Source: Saccharum officinarum (taxonomy: Eukaryota; Streptophyta; Magnoliopsida; Poales; Poaceae). Taken from it: a stretch of 64,000 nt of DNA. Made by a program: the position numbers and the translations under genes. The stretch is from assembly GCA_020631735.1 (NCBI GenBank), contig CM036215.1, forward strand, positions 14,906,346-14,970,345. Reading direction: 5' to 3'. Within the stretch, counting starts at the first letter, position 1, and each line of letters begins with the position of its first letter. The notes under the pieces were generated by a model that did not search any database, was not told the origin of the DNA, and was given only the letters and a program-made list of their open reading frames with translations. Shown one piece after another: positions 35,799-48,178 of this stretch.

Positions 35799-36624
35799 AG
35801 GACGAGCACGCTGGGTGTGCTATACTCGTGCAGAGGCGGGAGCAAGCAGCCTGCGAGCTTGAGGCTTCGGAGGCGCGATGCAGGGGGCTCTTTGCACAGG
35901 CCATGGCTTGGGAAAGGAGTGGAACTCATCTCGTCGATTGAATGTTGGCTTAGCCACGGCCTCGAGGTCCTCGACGCCCCAAGAATCAATGGCCTCCTCG
36001 ATGAAGAACTCGAGCCTCATCCTGTTGACCCTCCGGCGAGGTCCTTCTAAGAAGCTCTCCACGGAGCCAGTGAAGGCGCGCATCGCGCGGCGCTCATACC
36101 TCTTGATGTTAGGTATGAGCTCGCGACGCACGGCGTCGAGTCTGTAGTATGGAGGAGCTCCCCGGGGGCAGATGTCGTGGTAGAGGCGGACCCATCGGTG
36201 GTAGCGCGGCGGGAGCGCGTCGCCGACCCTCAGATCGAGGGCGGGGAGCTCGCGGGGGAGGTGCGCCCAGCGCCTGGAGAGAACCCCGGTGCCGAGCGCC
36301 GTGCGGGTGTCGAGACGCCGCAGGATGAGCAGGAGGAGGTCGTCGGGGAGTGCGCTTATCCGGTCTTCACGGCAGGACGAGAGCGGCCGGCGCCGGAGTA
36401 GGATTCTACCCGCCCGGCTCCTGGTCCTCGCCATCACAGAGCTACCGGCCGCCAGAGATCCGCGCTGGAGCAGGAATCGACCTACCCCGCTCCTCGCCAC
36501 GAGAGGGGTACCTCCACCTGCGCGACCAACCGAATAGCGAGCAGATGTGCCTGATTCACGGCTGCGGCCGCCGGGATCGACATCGAAACTTGTTCGGACT
36601 AGTCCTCGAAAGTTTGTGACTTTA

Positions 36625-36853
36625 GGCCCGTTTGGTATGGGTGTGTTAAAGTTTAACTCCCATCACATCAATATTCCCTTAAATACATGGAGTATTAAAT
36701 ATAGACTAATTGCATGCATGTCGGCACAGATTAGGAGTAATTTACGAGACGAATCTATTAAGCCTAATTAGTCCAAGATTGGAAACTTTTGGTCAAATAA
36801 GACGAAAGTGTTACAGTGTTTGTTAAACTTTAACTCCTCAAACCAAACACCCC
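36625..36853. mobile_element. MITE N upstream of the F-box gene
   Basis: Ends GGCCCGTTTGGTATGGG and CCAAACACCCCC; TTA duplicated at 36622-36624 and 36854-36856. It lies about 125 bases from the F-box start codon. Confidence 0.88.
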
Positions 36854-36856
36854 CTT

Positions 36857-39112
36857 ATCTGGATCGGTGACTCGGAATCATAGTAGATATCTAGGGACGG
36901 AGGTAGTACGTTACAGCCAGCAGTTCCCTTTTCTAACCCTGTTATTTTAAGATCTCGTAGCTCCGGCAGTTCTCTAAACTCAACCCTAATAAGAAATTTG
37001 TTCTGTAAGTCCGTCAAATTATAGCCTCCCACCCCTCAAATAAAGGGGAGGTCTCTCCTCTCCAATCCACTATTTTTCTCATTGTGGATTAGATTTTCTC
37101 GTTCTGCTAGAGAGAATACTATCAAAATCCCAAAACACGTTTTGTATCTCCCCAAATAACTAGTTTTTTGGTTGGAGTTTTCTCCTACTGCTGGAAATGC
37201 TCTTACTTCTCACTTAAAAGTCAAACATTTTTAATTTTATTTAATCAAACTTATAGAAAAAAAATAATATTTATATAGTGCATAATTAGTATTATCAGAT
37301 AAACCATTCAATATATTTTTTTAGTAAATTTATTTAGAGATACAAATATTACTAATATTTTTTACAAACTTAGTCATTAAGAAAGTTTGACCAGTGCATA
37401 GACACTTTTTTATGCAACGAATGGAGTATTGTACTAATTCACGCCCATACATTGGTACTGATTTCAAAATGCACACAATCCTATATATTTTTCAGCTAAC
37501 ACGTATAAATAAAAGTCTCATGTGTATCATGATTCTGATTTGAGTATAAGCATGGATACCCGAAAAACCTTATATAGTCAAACGTCTTGCAAGCATAGCT
37601 TGTAGCTCACTTTAGCTAAGAGCCTCCTTGGAATCCAATGATTAAAGTCTGCTTTCAACACCTAAGTTATTTAACTTTGTAGTTTTGCCTTATCTTTTTA
37701 ATATGAAAGCAGACTTTAGCCCATTCTATTTACTAGCACGATCGGCGCGCTTCGCTGGTTTTTTGAGGGGGAGAAATTACGTGAAAGGAAGGGAAAAAAG
37801 GGAAAAAAAAATCCCATGAAAAGAAGCAAAAAAAAAGGGGAAAATGAACAATGTTGAATAGTGGCCGACACCCTGAGAGGCCAAGGATTCCTAGTGTGTT
37901 AAAAAGAGTAGTTATACGAGTTAATAGTGTATATGTAGCTAAAGCATAGTATTAGGTTGTCTATATGAATCTGCTCCTATTTTTTTATTACTCTTTAATT
38001 TTAACCTCTATTTTGGTATCAAATATCCAGACATCATTTTTTTAAAAGAATTTCACACCAAGATTTGCAAATGTTTCAAATCTAAGTAAAGTTTAACAAG
38101 TTAAAGGTGCTTAATCAAACCATCAGCGAAAGTCGAGAAGGTTAGAATAAGACCAGGGTTACTATCGTCTTTTAATTATTTATAAAAACCTTTTTCTCAT
38201 TTTATGTGATTCATTTATTTAGTGTTCAACTCCAGGGTCTAAAATAGGGTCGAACCGTGGCTTTCGAATTAGAAAAACATGAGTAAAATCACAATGTTGA
38301 AGAAACAAGGATAAAAATACAATTAACCTTCAAAGTAGGGGCAAGAACACCAATCTTTCATTTGATTTACGCTCTCCAAATGGTAATCTCTACTATAGGC
38401 TTGGTACAACTAGGATTGCGTCTCCCGCTAAGACAGTCCAACCATTGCGCACCAAAGATTATTTTTGCGAATTACACGGGTACAAATACAGACGCTCTGC
38501 ATGCAGGATTTTAACATCATTATGATCAATGACTCCTAATGCTCCCTCAAAGGCTTCAACTTGATCCGATAATCAACGTTATTTGGATCGTCCTAGGCTT
38601 CAATGCTTCTCACCGCACCGCGCGCGCCCATGCTCCTCCCCGTATCCCCACACTGCCCGCGTTCCTCGTTTGGAACTTAATTTCTATGGAAAAATTACCC
38701 GCCCAAATGTACGCAGGGGGCAGTGTCCTCCTCTTGGAGTCTTGGTCAATCCGCATCCGCGAAAGGCAGCCTCCCGGTCACATGGATTTTGGTCGCCGCG
38801 CTGGCTGCACTCTCCTCGCCGACGCCAGACAAGTCATCCAAGGGCAGCCTCGACGCCCCCATCGTCCAAAGACGTAATGCATCGTGTCCTTTTATCTCGT
38901 ACGTGACCCGGACTCATAAGCCATCCTCGTATACAGGGCCGGAAGAAAACCAGGAAAGTGCAGACAATTCTGAATCTGATGGTTTTTTATGTAGGGAAAA
39001 CGGAAAACATTTGCATTTAATTTCATGGTGTAACAGAAATCTCTCTACATGTACCTGTTTAATTATTAGTGATCTATTTCTTGATTACCTGCACTACATG
39101 ATGCGGAAGACA
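36857..39112. other. AT-rich intergenic region
   Basis: 37200-37430 resembles a decayed Stowaway-type MITE (AAAGTTTGACCAGTGCATAG and GAATGGAGTA near its right end). 38600-38900 is locally GC-rich with short open frames lacking support. Nothing else recognised. Confidence 0.45.
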
Positions 39113-39676
39113 TCATCCCGAGGATTGCATGTTGTAGGCGAGAGGCGCCTCGCTCTCGTTCGAGTGCACCGACGAGCCGTCGTCCTTCTCCGGCGCGGCG
39201 TGGTCCTCCCCGAGCACCGTGGTGTCTCCAAAGCGCACCCGTCGCGCGGCGCTGCTGGCGGTGGGGGATCCCGACCCCGACCCGGAGGCGGGCGAGCCGT
39301 TGGCGTGCCTCGTGCTGCGCGCGCTCTTGAGGCTCTTGCTGCTGGGCATGGGCATGGGCGCCACGGCGGCGGCGCCCGCCCTCGACGACGACGACGACGA
39401 CCGCCGCTCCACAATATTGGCCACCGGAGGAGCCGCCGCCGCCGCGTCCGCCGAGCAGCAGCACCGGTACGCGCACGTGGCGATCCAGAACGCCCACGGG
39501 AGAGCGACGAGCGCGAGCCCGGCGGCCGGCAGCCACTGCGGCACCTCGGACGGCGGCAGCGTGACGTAGAGCCCCAGGCACCCGCCGCCGGCCAGCACGG
39601 CGAGGAGCAACACCACCGCCACCACCCACACGCACGCGCTCCCGGCCGCCGGCTGCTGCCTCTGCGGCGGTCCCAT
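39113..39676 (-). CDS. Small plant membrane protein, two transmembrane segments
   Basis: Single-exon frame of 187 residues. Hydrophobic segments lie at about residues 15-38 and 50-72, the second followed by a Cys cluster (YRCCC). The soluble tail is Ser/Ala-rich and carries RRVRFGDTTVLGED (146-159) and a final SVHSNESEAPLAYNM. Plants have a family of small uncharacterised membrane proteins with this two-helix start, a V-x-F-G-x-x-V-V-like box and an NESE-PL end; I place it there by resemblance. Function unknown. Codon use is strongly GC-ending, typical of grass genes. Confidence 0.72.
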   Translation of the reverse strand: MGPPQRQQPAAGSACVWVVAVVLLLAVLAGGGCLGLYVTLPPSEVPQWLPAAGLALVALPWAFWIATCAYRCCCSADAAAAAPPVANIVERRSSSSSSRAGAAAVAPMPMPSSKSLKSARSTRHANGSPASGSGSGSPTASSAARRVRFGDTTVLGEDHAAPEKDDGSSVHSNESEAPLAYNMQSSG

Positions 39677-40260
39677 CGATCCCGGCCTCTCGATCGGGAC
39701 CGATCCGATAGAGACCGCGCGCTCAGATCACAGGGAACGCCAAGAACCTGATCATGAACTGCGCGCGACCAAGGACGCTGTTCATCCAAGATCAGATGAT
39801 CTTTACAGTATCATCCGATTAATCGATCTTGTGTCTCCTATTCTTTGGATGCTAATGATCGCGAAAAAGGCAAAAAGTTTTGATCTTTGTTGGCGTCGTT
39901 GTTTTTGTGAGCATGTCTGAGAGGAAGTTGGAAATGTTCAACAAAAGGTAACTGAAAACTAGGGAGCGGCAGTTGAGGACACACCCTATAATAGCATAGC
40001 CGTGCATTTCATGCAACAAGATTTATTAATTTGCAAATAAGTACCTCCATTGCAACTATTGCCCGATATAAGTTCTTGATTTCAATATACAAATAACCAC
40101 TAATGCTAGATTTACATTAATTTTTTACAAATTGCAGCCTCACACTCCACGATCCACTCACACAAACTATATAAAAACAATTAAAAATTAGTGGGTAGAT
40201 AGATAACTGCAGTGCAGATTGTCCACAAGTACATCCACAGATGTAGCATGCCAGCCATGA
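39677..40260. other. Intergenic between the membrane protein and WEB genes
   Basis: Upstream region of the membrane-protein gene and downstream region of the WEB gene. No ORF or repeat with clear ends. Confidence 0.5.
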
Positions 40261-41271
40261 TCAAGTCAGCCTAAGCAAGCTGTAAAGCTCCTTCATGTAC
40301 ACGCTCTCCTTGTCCTTCATCCTCCTCTTCTTGGAGAAGAGGACGCCACTAATGAGCGGAACAACGAGCGGCACGATCGGCTTCTGCTTCTGCACCTTCC
40401 TCCTCGCCGGCGCCGCCACTGCCCGGCCGCCGCCGGAGCCGGACACCACCACCGCCTCCCTGTCAGCCTCACCGAGCCTCAGCAGGTGGCCCAACTGCGG
40501 CCTGCTGGGGGCGCGGCGCTCGGCCCACACCGTCAGCGCCATGTCGCCGCCGCTGCGGCTGCCTCTCTCGATGCTGGCGCGCGCCGCCGCCGCGTTGTCA
40601 GCCTCCATATGCGCCACCTTGGAGAGCGCGTGGTGGAGCTTCGCGTTCAGGGTCGCCATGGACAGCTCCATCTCGGCCAGCCTCCTCTTGAGCTGCGACA
40701 CCTCTTGCCTCGTCCTGGCCGCCTCGTCCTCCAGCTTCTTGATGGAGCTCATGACGATGAGGTCCGCCGCCTTGCGCTCTTGCTCGTCATCATCGTCGTT
40801 GGCCAGCGAAGGCGACGACGCAAAGAATGGCGGCGAGGAGGGGACCAGGTACATCGGCACGTCTTCTGCAACCGGCGGCCTTGGCATCGACACCGGCAGT
40901 AGGCTTGAAGCAGGCTTGCTGTTGCCACTAGTCAACTCTTTCTTGGCATTGCAGGTGACAAAACTTGGCTTCGAGTGGCTTTCCTTGACGCCATCGCTCC
41001 GGTTAGGCGGCTTCACATCAGAGGCGGCAATGGCGACAGCATTCACCCTGGAGTTCACCTCCTTGCCAACACGACGGCCGCCATGGGCGCCACCATTTGG
41101 CCTGAACTGGGCTTCCCTGACAAGGATGCGCTCCCCAAACACAGCGACCGCCTCCTTGACGGACCGGAAGGCACGGGAAGTGTCGACCTCTCCACGGTCC
41201 GACGCCATGCCGATGCCGCTGCCGGAGAATGGCTTCCCTGCAGGCCACGAGGGAATGGGAGGCAAGAACAA
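40261..41271 (-). CDS. WEB family protein (DUF827-like)
   Basis: Single open frame of 336 residues. The segment SRAFRSVKEAVAVFGERIL (residues 32-50) matches the N-terminal signature of short plant WEB-family proteins. A coiled coil follows at about 163-236 (EDEAARTRQEVSQLKRRLAEME). The C-terminus is basic (LFSKKRRMKDKESVYMKELYSLL). WEB proteins are coiled-coil proteins named after weak chloroplast movement under blue light, though most short members are uncharacterised. Met 22 (MASDRGEV) is an alternative start. An Asp run lies at 159-162. Confidence 0.78.
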   Translation of the reverse strand: MFLPPIPSWPAGKPFSGSGIGMASDRGEVDTSRAFRSVKEAVAVFGERILVREAQFRPNGGAHGGRRVGKEVNSRVNAVAIAASDVKPPNRSDGVKESHSKPSFVTCNAKKELTSGNSKPASSLLPVSMPRPPVAEDVPMYLVPSSPPFFASSPSLANDDDDEQERKAADLIVMSSIKKLEDEAARTRQEVSQLKRRLAEMELSMATLNAKLHHALSKVAHMEADNAAAARASIERGSRSGGDMALTVWAERRAPSRPQLGHLLRLGEADREAVVVSGSGGGRAVAAPARRKVQKQKPIVPLVVPLISGVLFSKKRRMKDKESVYMKELYSLLRLT

Positions 41272-41642
41272 GAGCTACTGGCCTGGAGGGGTTTTATTGT
41301 GGCTTGCTTCGCTTCCACTACAATGGCGGATAGGATATCAGGATGGCCTATGCCAGCAAGCAAGACACTGGACATGCCACCTAATAGGATCCTTCAAGTA
41401 GAGAAGATGAGGAGTACAACGAGCTGAAATAGGAATGCTTTCTGCGCAAAATATGGAGGGCTATCTTGAGCTGTCCCAGGAATGTACAACAGGTCAGGAT
41501 ATCCGATACACTACAGCCTTGCATCATGGGAGTGGTTGGAAGAAATCATGGTCGTTCTCCTTCACTTTGTAAAAAGACAAATATGTGACCCGTTTTTACA
41601 GATCCCCTTAAGATTTCTCATGTTGGCAACCTTGCAAGGGCA

Positions 41643-41814
41643 AAAAAGGGGCAGACTCAGTGCCAGAGGCTCCCACACGAGTGGGGTCTGGGGAATGGAA
41701 TAACCAAAGCAAAGTCTTACCCCCGCAGAAATTCTGCAGAGAGACGGCTTCGAACCCAGAACCTGGTGACTCGGCGAGCTAACACTCACCAACTGCACCA
41801 GGCCTGCCCTTCAC
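41643..41814 (-). mobile_element. tRNA-derived SINE (Au-like), 172 bp
   Basis: Read on the minus strand it has an A box TGGTGCAGTTGG and a B box GGTTCGAAGCC, the two internal RNA polymerase III promoter parts. A body with CCCCAGACCCCACTCGTG and a T-rich end follow. A perfect 15-bp target duplication AACCTTGCAAGGGCA flanks it (41628-41642 and 41815-41829). The body resembles Au-type SINEs of grasses. Confidence 0.9.
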
Positions 41815-41829
41815 AACCTTGCAAGGGCA

Positions 41830-42200
41830 TCAACCATATATCTGTTTGACAGGCATGTGAAATCAACCAGTGTGGTACAAGGTACATTTCATTCTTTGTA
41901 TCTCAAGGTCACGGTACATTGATGTGCTCAACAAAATCGACTATCCATGAAAACTCTGGTAAATGATAGATATACCCATCCTTACACACCTATTTGAATT
42001 AACAAGAAAGACAAAAAAGAATTTATTGAAAAACAAACCAATGATGATAAGGTAACCAACAGGGATAGTTACCTGATGCTGAAATTGGTGACAGCTTAAA
42101 TCAACTAACTCACATTACAAGAAGACATACTACACATCTACTGATGGGTGAGAAACACCCGATTGTGCTTGCCTCAAGGAAAAACAATCACTTGGCATAT
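41830..42200. other. Intergenic / 3' flank of the E2 gene
   Basis: Region downstream of the E2 stop codon, probably including its 3' untranslated part. No other feature seen. Confidence 0.5.
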
Positions 42201-45200
42201 TTAAAACGTGAGATCCTTGGGATCCTCAATTATCTTGGCAAGTGTTTGCAGAAAAGCAGCAAGGTCAGCTCCATAAATAATCCGATGATCAGCGGTAACA
42301 TTTACCTACATGTATTGATCAGAGTGAAATTATCAAATCAAGCAAAAAGAAAATCATCAAACAAGAAAAAAAATAGTTGGTGTGAAAGGACAGGCTCCAC
42401 CAGGCACAAGAATTACCTGCATTTGGTTCTTGATCCCAATTCTACCATCTTTTGTACCAACAACTGTGGGTTCTGATGCCCCAACGGCCATGATTGCGCC
42501 CTGTTTTTAGTAACCCACATATTTCAGTAAGGTATGCAGCATTCCATGAAAATAGAAATGGCGAATAAAATAAATTTTTCATCTTACAGTTCCAGGTGGC
42601 AGGATTGCATCAAACCTATCAACTCCAAACATACCAAGATTCGAAAGAGTAAACGTGCCTGCAGAATGAACATGAGCAGTTTTTAGCATACACAAACAAC
42701 ATGGTCATCATATTATACATGTTTGATGTGGTTAACACCAAGAGGCTGTCAAGGGACACAAGTGGATACCCAATGGTGTTTTCTGGGTCAGCAAATTAAT
42801 TACTCTCCATGCCATTTTTAGTTCACTGCTCCCCCTAAATTAATTACATGGAATGTCGTTTCAGTTCATTTTAACAAGTTTTGGGTTGACCCAATGAACC
42901 AATACAAATAGAACTTGCATCCCTACCCAGAGCACCAGAAAAGTAACAAAAAAAGCAATAGATATTAGATAATATAGAGTCTAGTCAATCAGTCAAATTT
43001 TTAGCTAAGAAACTGTGAGACAACAGAGGACTAAAATAAAACATCAATGCACGTTAAAGCAATAGCACATTAAAAGGTGAATCAATACCTGATCCTTATT
43101 TCATGATTTTAATTTCAGAATTTTAAACATGGTATTTTTATCAGGAAAGCAAACAAGTCCTTAAAGCAGTCTACCACCACCATTTGGATTAATATTATAT
43201 TTTAAAAGCAGGGGAAAGAGCATCAACTTATTCAAAAAGGGCTGCTTACGATCATCAGATTTGACAGAGGTGATAATTGGATGAATCCCATACATGATAT
43301 CATTTGCATGCTGGATATTGGCTGGGGCTTGATGTATTTCTTATCTCATTGCCCTTGCACTAGAAAGAAGTTCGTTCTAGTTCGAGGTTGGTTTAATTTC
43401 TGTATAATTAAGGGCGCACTGGTTTCCTAAGTTTTGCCTTTTGCGTGAGTGGGGTTTGTGCGTTTCAGACCCCTTTTTCTTCTTTATATAATGATACGCT
43501 GCTCTCTGCATGGTCAAGGAAAAAAAGAACATACAGAACAGGAAGCATTTGCAAATAAAATGATAGAGGAAGCATTATACTGTACAAAGTATCGGCAAAC
43601 AATATAATGCATCATTACCACTTTATTTATTTATTTTGAATTTTAGAGATGTGCCCCCGTCTATTAACTTACCACTTTATTTATTTCATGGAAAGAGTAA
43701 ATTCTGCTAAATACGACAACCATATATATATAATTCTGGAAGTAAATCGTGGCATTGTTTGTACACCTCTTTCTAGTGAAAATACAACAAGACACTACAG
43801 CAAAGACACAAGGATTTTCAGGTAAAACTCTGGGGCAAGGTGTAGGAATTTTAAACTGAACAAAACAAGGAAACACAGTTACACTTATCTATATGACATA
43901 ATAAGGCTTAAATGCTCCAAAAAACTTAGTCATTTTGTTAAAGACAATACAAATCATTTCAGTGTTTCTGTGGTCTACCCTCCATTTTCATACTAACAAC
44001 TACATATTTACTCCAGAAAGTTTTGGTCTGCTGTGACTGTGAGGAAGCTCACTCCAGGCCAGCAACATTAGATAAAAGAAAATTTGAAGAAGTAATAGCT
44101 CATTATCAGTCCATAACCTTATAGATGCATAAAGCCAAAAAAAAAGTACTAAAATGCATGTTGCTGGGCCCTTTCAAAATCTTGTGTAAACTAACAATTC
44201 ACTTGATGCTATCTTAGTTTCCTTAACCTTACAAGTGAGATGAGATGTCTCAGTGCATAACTGCCCTCCACAAAAGATACTTGACAGCAGCATATTACTA
44301 TGATATTCGTAGAACTGAAGTTAATTGATTATTATTTGGCCAAACTTCTAGATTATATTATCAGAAGGCCACATACAAGAAAAGCACAGAAGTCACAGCT
44401 AGGAGAAAACACTGCTGGCCTACAAGACTCTTAACAAATTGTGATTGAATTAGGAGAATGGAAATTGATTAGACTAGAAGCATAAAGAAAACTTGAACAA
44501 TGCTAATGAATTATATAAACTTAGACCATGATAATGGATATCATGGTATTTAGTATTTACATGATACAGAAGTTATGATTAATATAGAGCGCCATCCTTA
44601 ACATTAATACCAATCACCATGTTCTATATGTTTACCTGGCACAAAATATTGTCAAAGTAAAACACTTATGACAACATGTATATACACATATTCAGGTAGG
44701 AATAAGCAATTTGTAGCAGTCAATCCCTTTCCTCTCCACATGAAGAGAATTGCACGCATATCAAGTAATGAACAGGAAGCATCAAAGCTGTATTAGGCAA
44801 TCATTTGCTATGATATAAAATAGTACAGATAGCTCCAAATCTCCATTTCATAGCAAGGTGCAGAAGACCAATATACATATTCAAAGTTTATAAGGAAAAG
44901 CTTAAGATCAGGGCGACCTACTACAGAGCTACAGAGGGGACCTACACCTTTTCTATGCATGACTGATTGACTGAAGTTAGTGTTGATACAGATAATGAAG
45001 GATTGCATATGTATCCTGGTAATTGTACAGTTTAGCTGATATGAGTCACAAAGCATACAAACACAGAGGATTGCACCATTTTATGACCTTATAGCTAATA
45101 TAGCTAGGTTAAATGGTATCAAAGAAATATCTAGCATCCACTACATTCTTTTATTCAGCCGCCATAAAAGTTAATCTCTATAAGTATACTGTCTTATTCA

Positions 45201-46558
45201 GAACATTAGAAAAGATACACAACAATGTGCTACATATTCAGATTGTGTATGAGGCAAAAAAATACCAGAGTTGTACTCATGGGGCTGCAACTGCTTTGCC
45301 CGTGCCTTATCAACCAACTCCTTCCATTTCCTTGACAATGAATAAATGTCAAGCTGCAAAAAACTAGTAAGTAACAATTTATTTAAACAAATCATCAAAA
45401 ACATCAACATTCATTGTGCATGGTAAAGTGTTTGACCTTATCAGCATCTTGAAGAACCGGCGTAATCAACCCACCATCTATGGCCACTGCCACAGCAATG
45501 TTGATACTACTGCTGTATGTGAAGCTCTTCCCATCCCTGCAGCTGGAGTTCACCACAGGATGCTGAACCAGAGCCATTGCCGTCGCCTTAGCCAACAGTG
45601 CTGACATTGTAACCCCCTTTGACTTAATCTGTAAAAAAAAGAAAAAAGGAAAAGCTTACCCCTTTATCCAATCATCAAATTCATAAGACAATGGTCCTAA
45701 ACATTGTGAAAAGATGCTCACTTTTTTGTAGAGCTGATCAAGAGCATCAGTCGTGATGGTGTACCCGACCCTGAATGTCGGGACGGCAAGGCTCTCCACC
45801 ATGTTCTTGCTGACAGCACCCTGCATTGTCGTGAATGGTACCGTCGACCCCAATGGCACATCCGGCCGTGCAGCAGTCACTGGTGCGGCCTTCTTGGGTG
45901 CAGCGAGCGCGGCCTCGACATCCTTGGCCACAATTCGCCCGCCAGGGCCTGACCCCGTGACCGAGAAAAGATCAACGCCGAGGTCCTTGGCGAGCTTCTT
46001 GGCGTAGGGCGAAGCAACCACACGCCCCCCGCCTTGTGTTGCTGGCGAAGGCGGCGCGGGAGCAGAGACTGCCACCGGCGCCGGGGGAGGAGGTGGCGGC
46101 GGCGGAAGGGACGCTTCTTCAGCAGCAGTTTCTTGCGGGGGCGGCGGCGAGGGGGAGCTGGAGGAGAAGGAGGCGGCCTGTGACTGGGCGACCGGGATCT
46201 CCTCCTCGGACTCGGCGAGGAGCGCGATGGCGGAGCCGACGGGCGCGGACTCGCCGGCGGGCACGAGGACCGCCGCGAGGAAGCCGTCGTGGAAGGTCTC
46301 GACGTCCATGTCGGCCTTGTCGGACTCGACGACGACGACGGGGTCGCCCTTGGCGAGGCGGTCGCCCTCGGCGGCTGTCCAGGAGACGATCTTGCCCTCG
46401 GTCATGGTGGAGCTGAGCGCCGGCATGAAGATCTCCCGGATCTTGGCCTCGACCCGGCATCGGCGGCGGGACGAGGACGGCGACGGCGCGCCCGCGCGGC
46501 GGCGGAGCGCGGACGCCGAGGGGAGGAGCGTGGACTGGAGGTGGAGGAGGCCGGCCAT
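42201..46558 (-). CDS. Plastidial pyruvate dehydrogenase E2, dihydrolipoamide acetyltransferase
   Basis: Six coding exons: 45722-46558, 45437-45628, 45266-45353, 42588-42658, 42417-42500 and 42201-42305. All have GT-AG borders and consistent phases, totalling 458 residues. Order: a Ser/Arg-rich plastid transit peptide (about 1-37), a lipoyl domain with the modified lysine in ESDKADMDVETF (Lys81), a Pro/Ala-rich linker, a peripheral-subunit-binding domain (180-217, SPYAKKLAKDLGV), and the acyltransferase domain ending with the catalytic DHRIIYG (430-436) and EDPKDLTF. It transfers the acetyl group from E1 to CoA and forms the core of the plastid complex that supplies acetyl-CoA for fatty acid synthesis. 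The transit peptide and the DHR-IYGAD variant point to the plastid form over the mitochondrial one. The third intron is 2.6 kb. The start at 46558 is chosen because upstream in-frame sequence does not look like coding. Confidence 0.95.
43330..43528 (+). mobile_element. LINE 3' end in the third intron of E2
   Basis: A stretch ending TTCTTCTTTATATAATGATACGC, CATGGTCAAGG and a short A run looks like the 3' tail of a grass L1-type LINE. No reverse transcriptase and no clear target duplication seen. Confidence 0.35.
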
Positions 46559-46930
46559 TGCGGGGTGGCGGGGGAGGAGAGGGGGACTGGGAGGGAAAGG
46601 GAGCGTAGCGGGGAGGATTTGAGAGGAGTTCAGTGAGTCTGATGAGACGGTGGTGGCCTGGCTACTCCTCCCTCGCTGCTGCTGTTGTTGCAGCTGGCGG
46701 GCGCTGCCTTGGGAGTATCGGAGGCGCGGCGGATTAGCCGAGGACGACGAGGGGTGGAAAGGTTTGGGCTCGTCGCTGCTGCTGCTTTGGGGATTGCTCC
46801 AACAAGCCCAACGTTTGTGCCAATACTCTTTCCCCCTTTTTTTTCCTGACCCTGAGGTACCTATATTATTTTTCATTTTAAACAAGAAACATTTTTATTT
46901 TCTTTATTTAAAAATATCAATACAGTATTG

Positions 46931-47112
46931 GGGTTACTTAGGCCAACCTCAATGGGGGTTTCATAGAGTTTCATGGGCATTAAATACGCTGACATGGCAC
47001 TGTATTGATGAAGAGAGAGGTGATGAAAGTTTCATGGAAGTAGAGAGAGTTTCATGGGGATGAAACTCTTCTGCACTGTTTCCAAAAAGTTGTTGTGTTG
47101 GAGACTGAGCCT
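46931..47112. mobile_element. Possible MITE upstream of E2
   Basis: Starts GGCCAACCTCAATGGGGGTTTCAT and contains repeated GTTTCATGG words, like a known type of grass MITE. The right end is unclear. It lies about 370 bases upstream of the E2 ATG. Confidence 0.4.
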
Positions 47113-48178
47113 ATCTTATTATGCACTTCTATGTTTTTTTCTATTTGATGTTGATTTCTTCTCCATTTGTGTTGTTGGTAATTTTTATTTGAGTAGATTT
47201 ACTTTTATCCAGAACAATGCAGGAAAGATGCAAAGGGACTATATGTTTTATCATTTGTAGGATATTTTTAATTCTTAAATCATTTGTTTTTTAACCATTG
47301 GATCTCAATCCAACCATCTGGTTCAATAATCCTACTGGTTCTCATGGCAAACGGATGAAATGATAAATAAAAAAATCATGTGATTTTCTTGCATCTTATT
47401 TCTCTATATGGAATGTCTAGTTTCCTTGAAATTTTCCTTGGACTAAAGCATTACAAATGTAACCGTTTTTCTTAAAATTGATATAACTCATATGTCGACT
47501 ATTATGTGACAAATAAACTTTTAAATAAGCAAAACAAAATGGAAATGTTGAGATATGCATATTGTTATAAATTAATGCAAATTGAAGCACAAGAACAAAA
47601 TAGTTTGACCAAAAAAAAAGGGTTCCAACCTGAGAGGAACCAGCATGGTTTTCATTAGGAAGAAAATATGCACCCAACTTCTGAGTTGAAGATGACTCAA
47701 TCTGAGGAACTAGGATGCATAGGAGGCCTTTCGTCCAAACCAGACAACAATATAAAAAATTTTACACAATGAAGATTAAATGTCGCACAATTTTCTCACA
47801 TTAGACAGCAGCATTAGCTTATGATTTACTGTCCGTTTTTCAGGACGAGTTCTGCTCTTTTAGTTAAACTACCTACGGTTAATGCAAAAGATTAATCTCT
47901 TATGAAAACACATACCCATAACCTGTAAGCTTTGCTTATAACCATCTCTGCATGTTACAGCATAGAAACCATACTGCCACTCACTGCAAAGCAGATACCT
48001 ATAATTACCTAATTCATCAAACATATAATGATCTACCATAAGCTAGGGTTCTATCTTCTATAGAACTATACAAGGGCAGCCGGTATACTGATTACTGACA
48101 TCCATAAACTAAACCAAGCTGAAAGCCTGAAACTCCACCCAAAATTTATCTATGATATGGTTACAGGCTGCTGCTGAT
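47113..48178. other. Intergenic between E2 and the receptor kinase
   Basis: AT-rich, includes the 3' untranslated region of the receptor gene. No supported ORF. Confidence 0.5.

Larger units (their letters stand above)
30159..36500 (-). pseudogene. F-box/LRR/FBD gene broken by a MULE, two MITEs and a frameshift
   Basis: The N-terminal piece (36500 down to 35808) encodes an F-box at about residues 45-85 (EDRISALPDDLLLLILRRL, LSRRWAHLP). A frameshift near 35900-35935 moves the continuation (CKEPPASRLRSLKLAGCLLP) to another frame. That frame runs into the MULE target site and resumes beyond it at 31525 in frame, with LRR-like segments (LHLISCGC, LVVENCTFL) to about 30962. After a MITE the FBD part follows (AINWPPTKLLHHRL, FVVGACTMLRH) and ends at the stop at 30159-30161, just past a second MITE. 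Such proteins normally act as substrate receptors of SCF ubiquitin ligases. Here no complete product can be made. Confidence 0.88.

Noticed and set aside
41750..41814. Functional tRNA gene
   Set aside because: A and B boxes are present but the sequence cannot fold as a tRNA and continues into a SINE body flanked by a target duplication.
46559..46885. Start of the E2 protein upstream of 46558
   Set aside because: The frame is open to 46885, but the added residues are low-complexity and Met at 46558 begins a normal plastid transit peptide.
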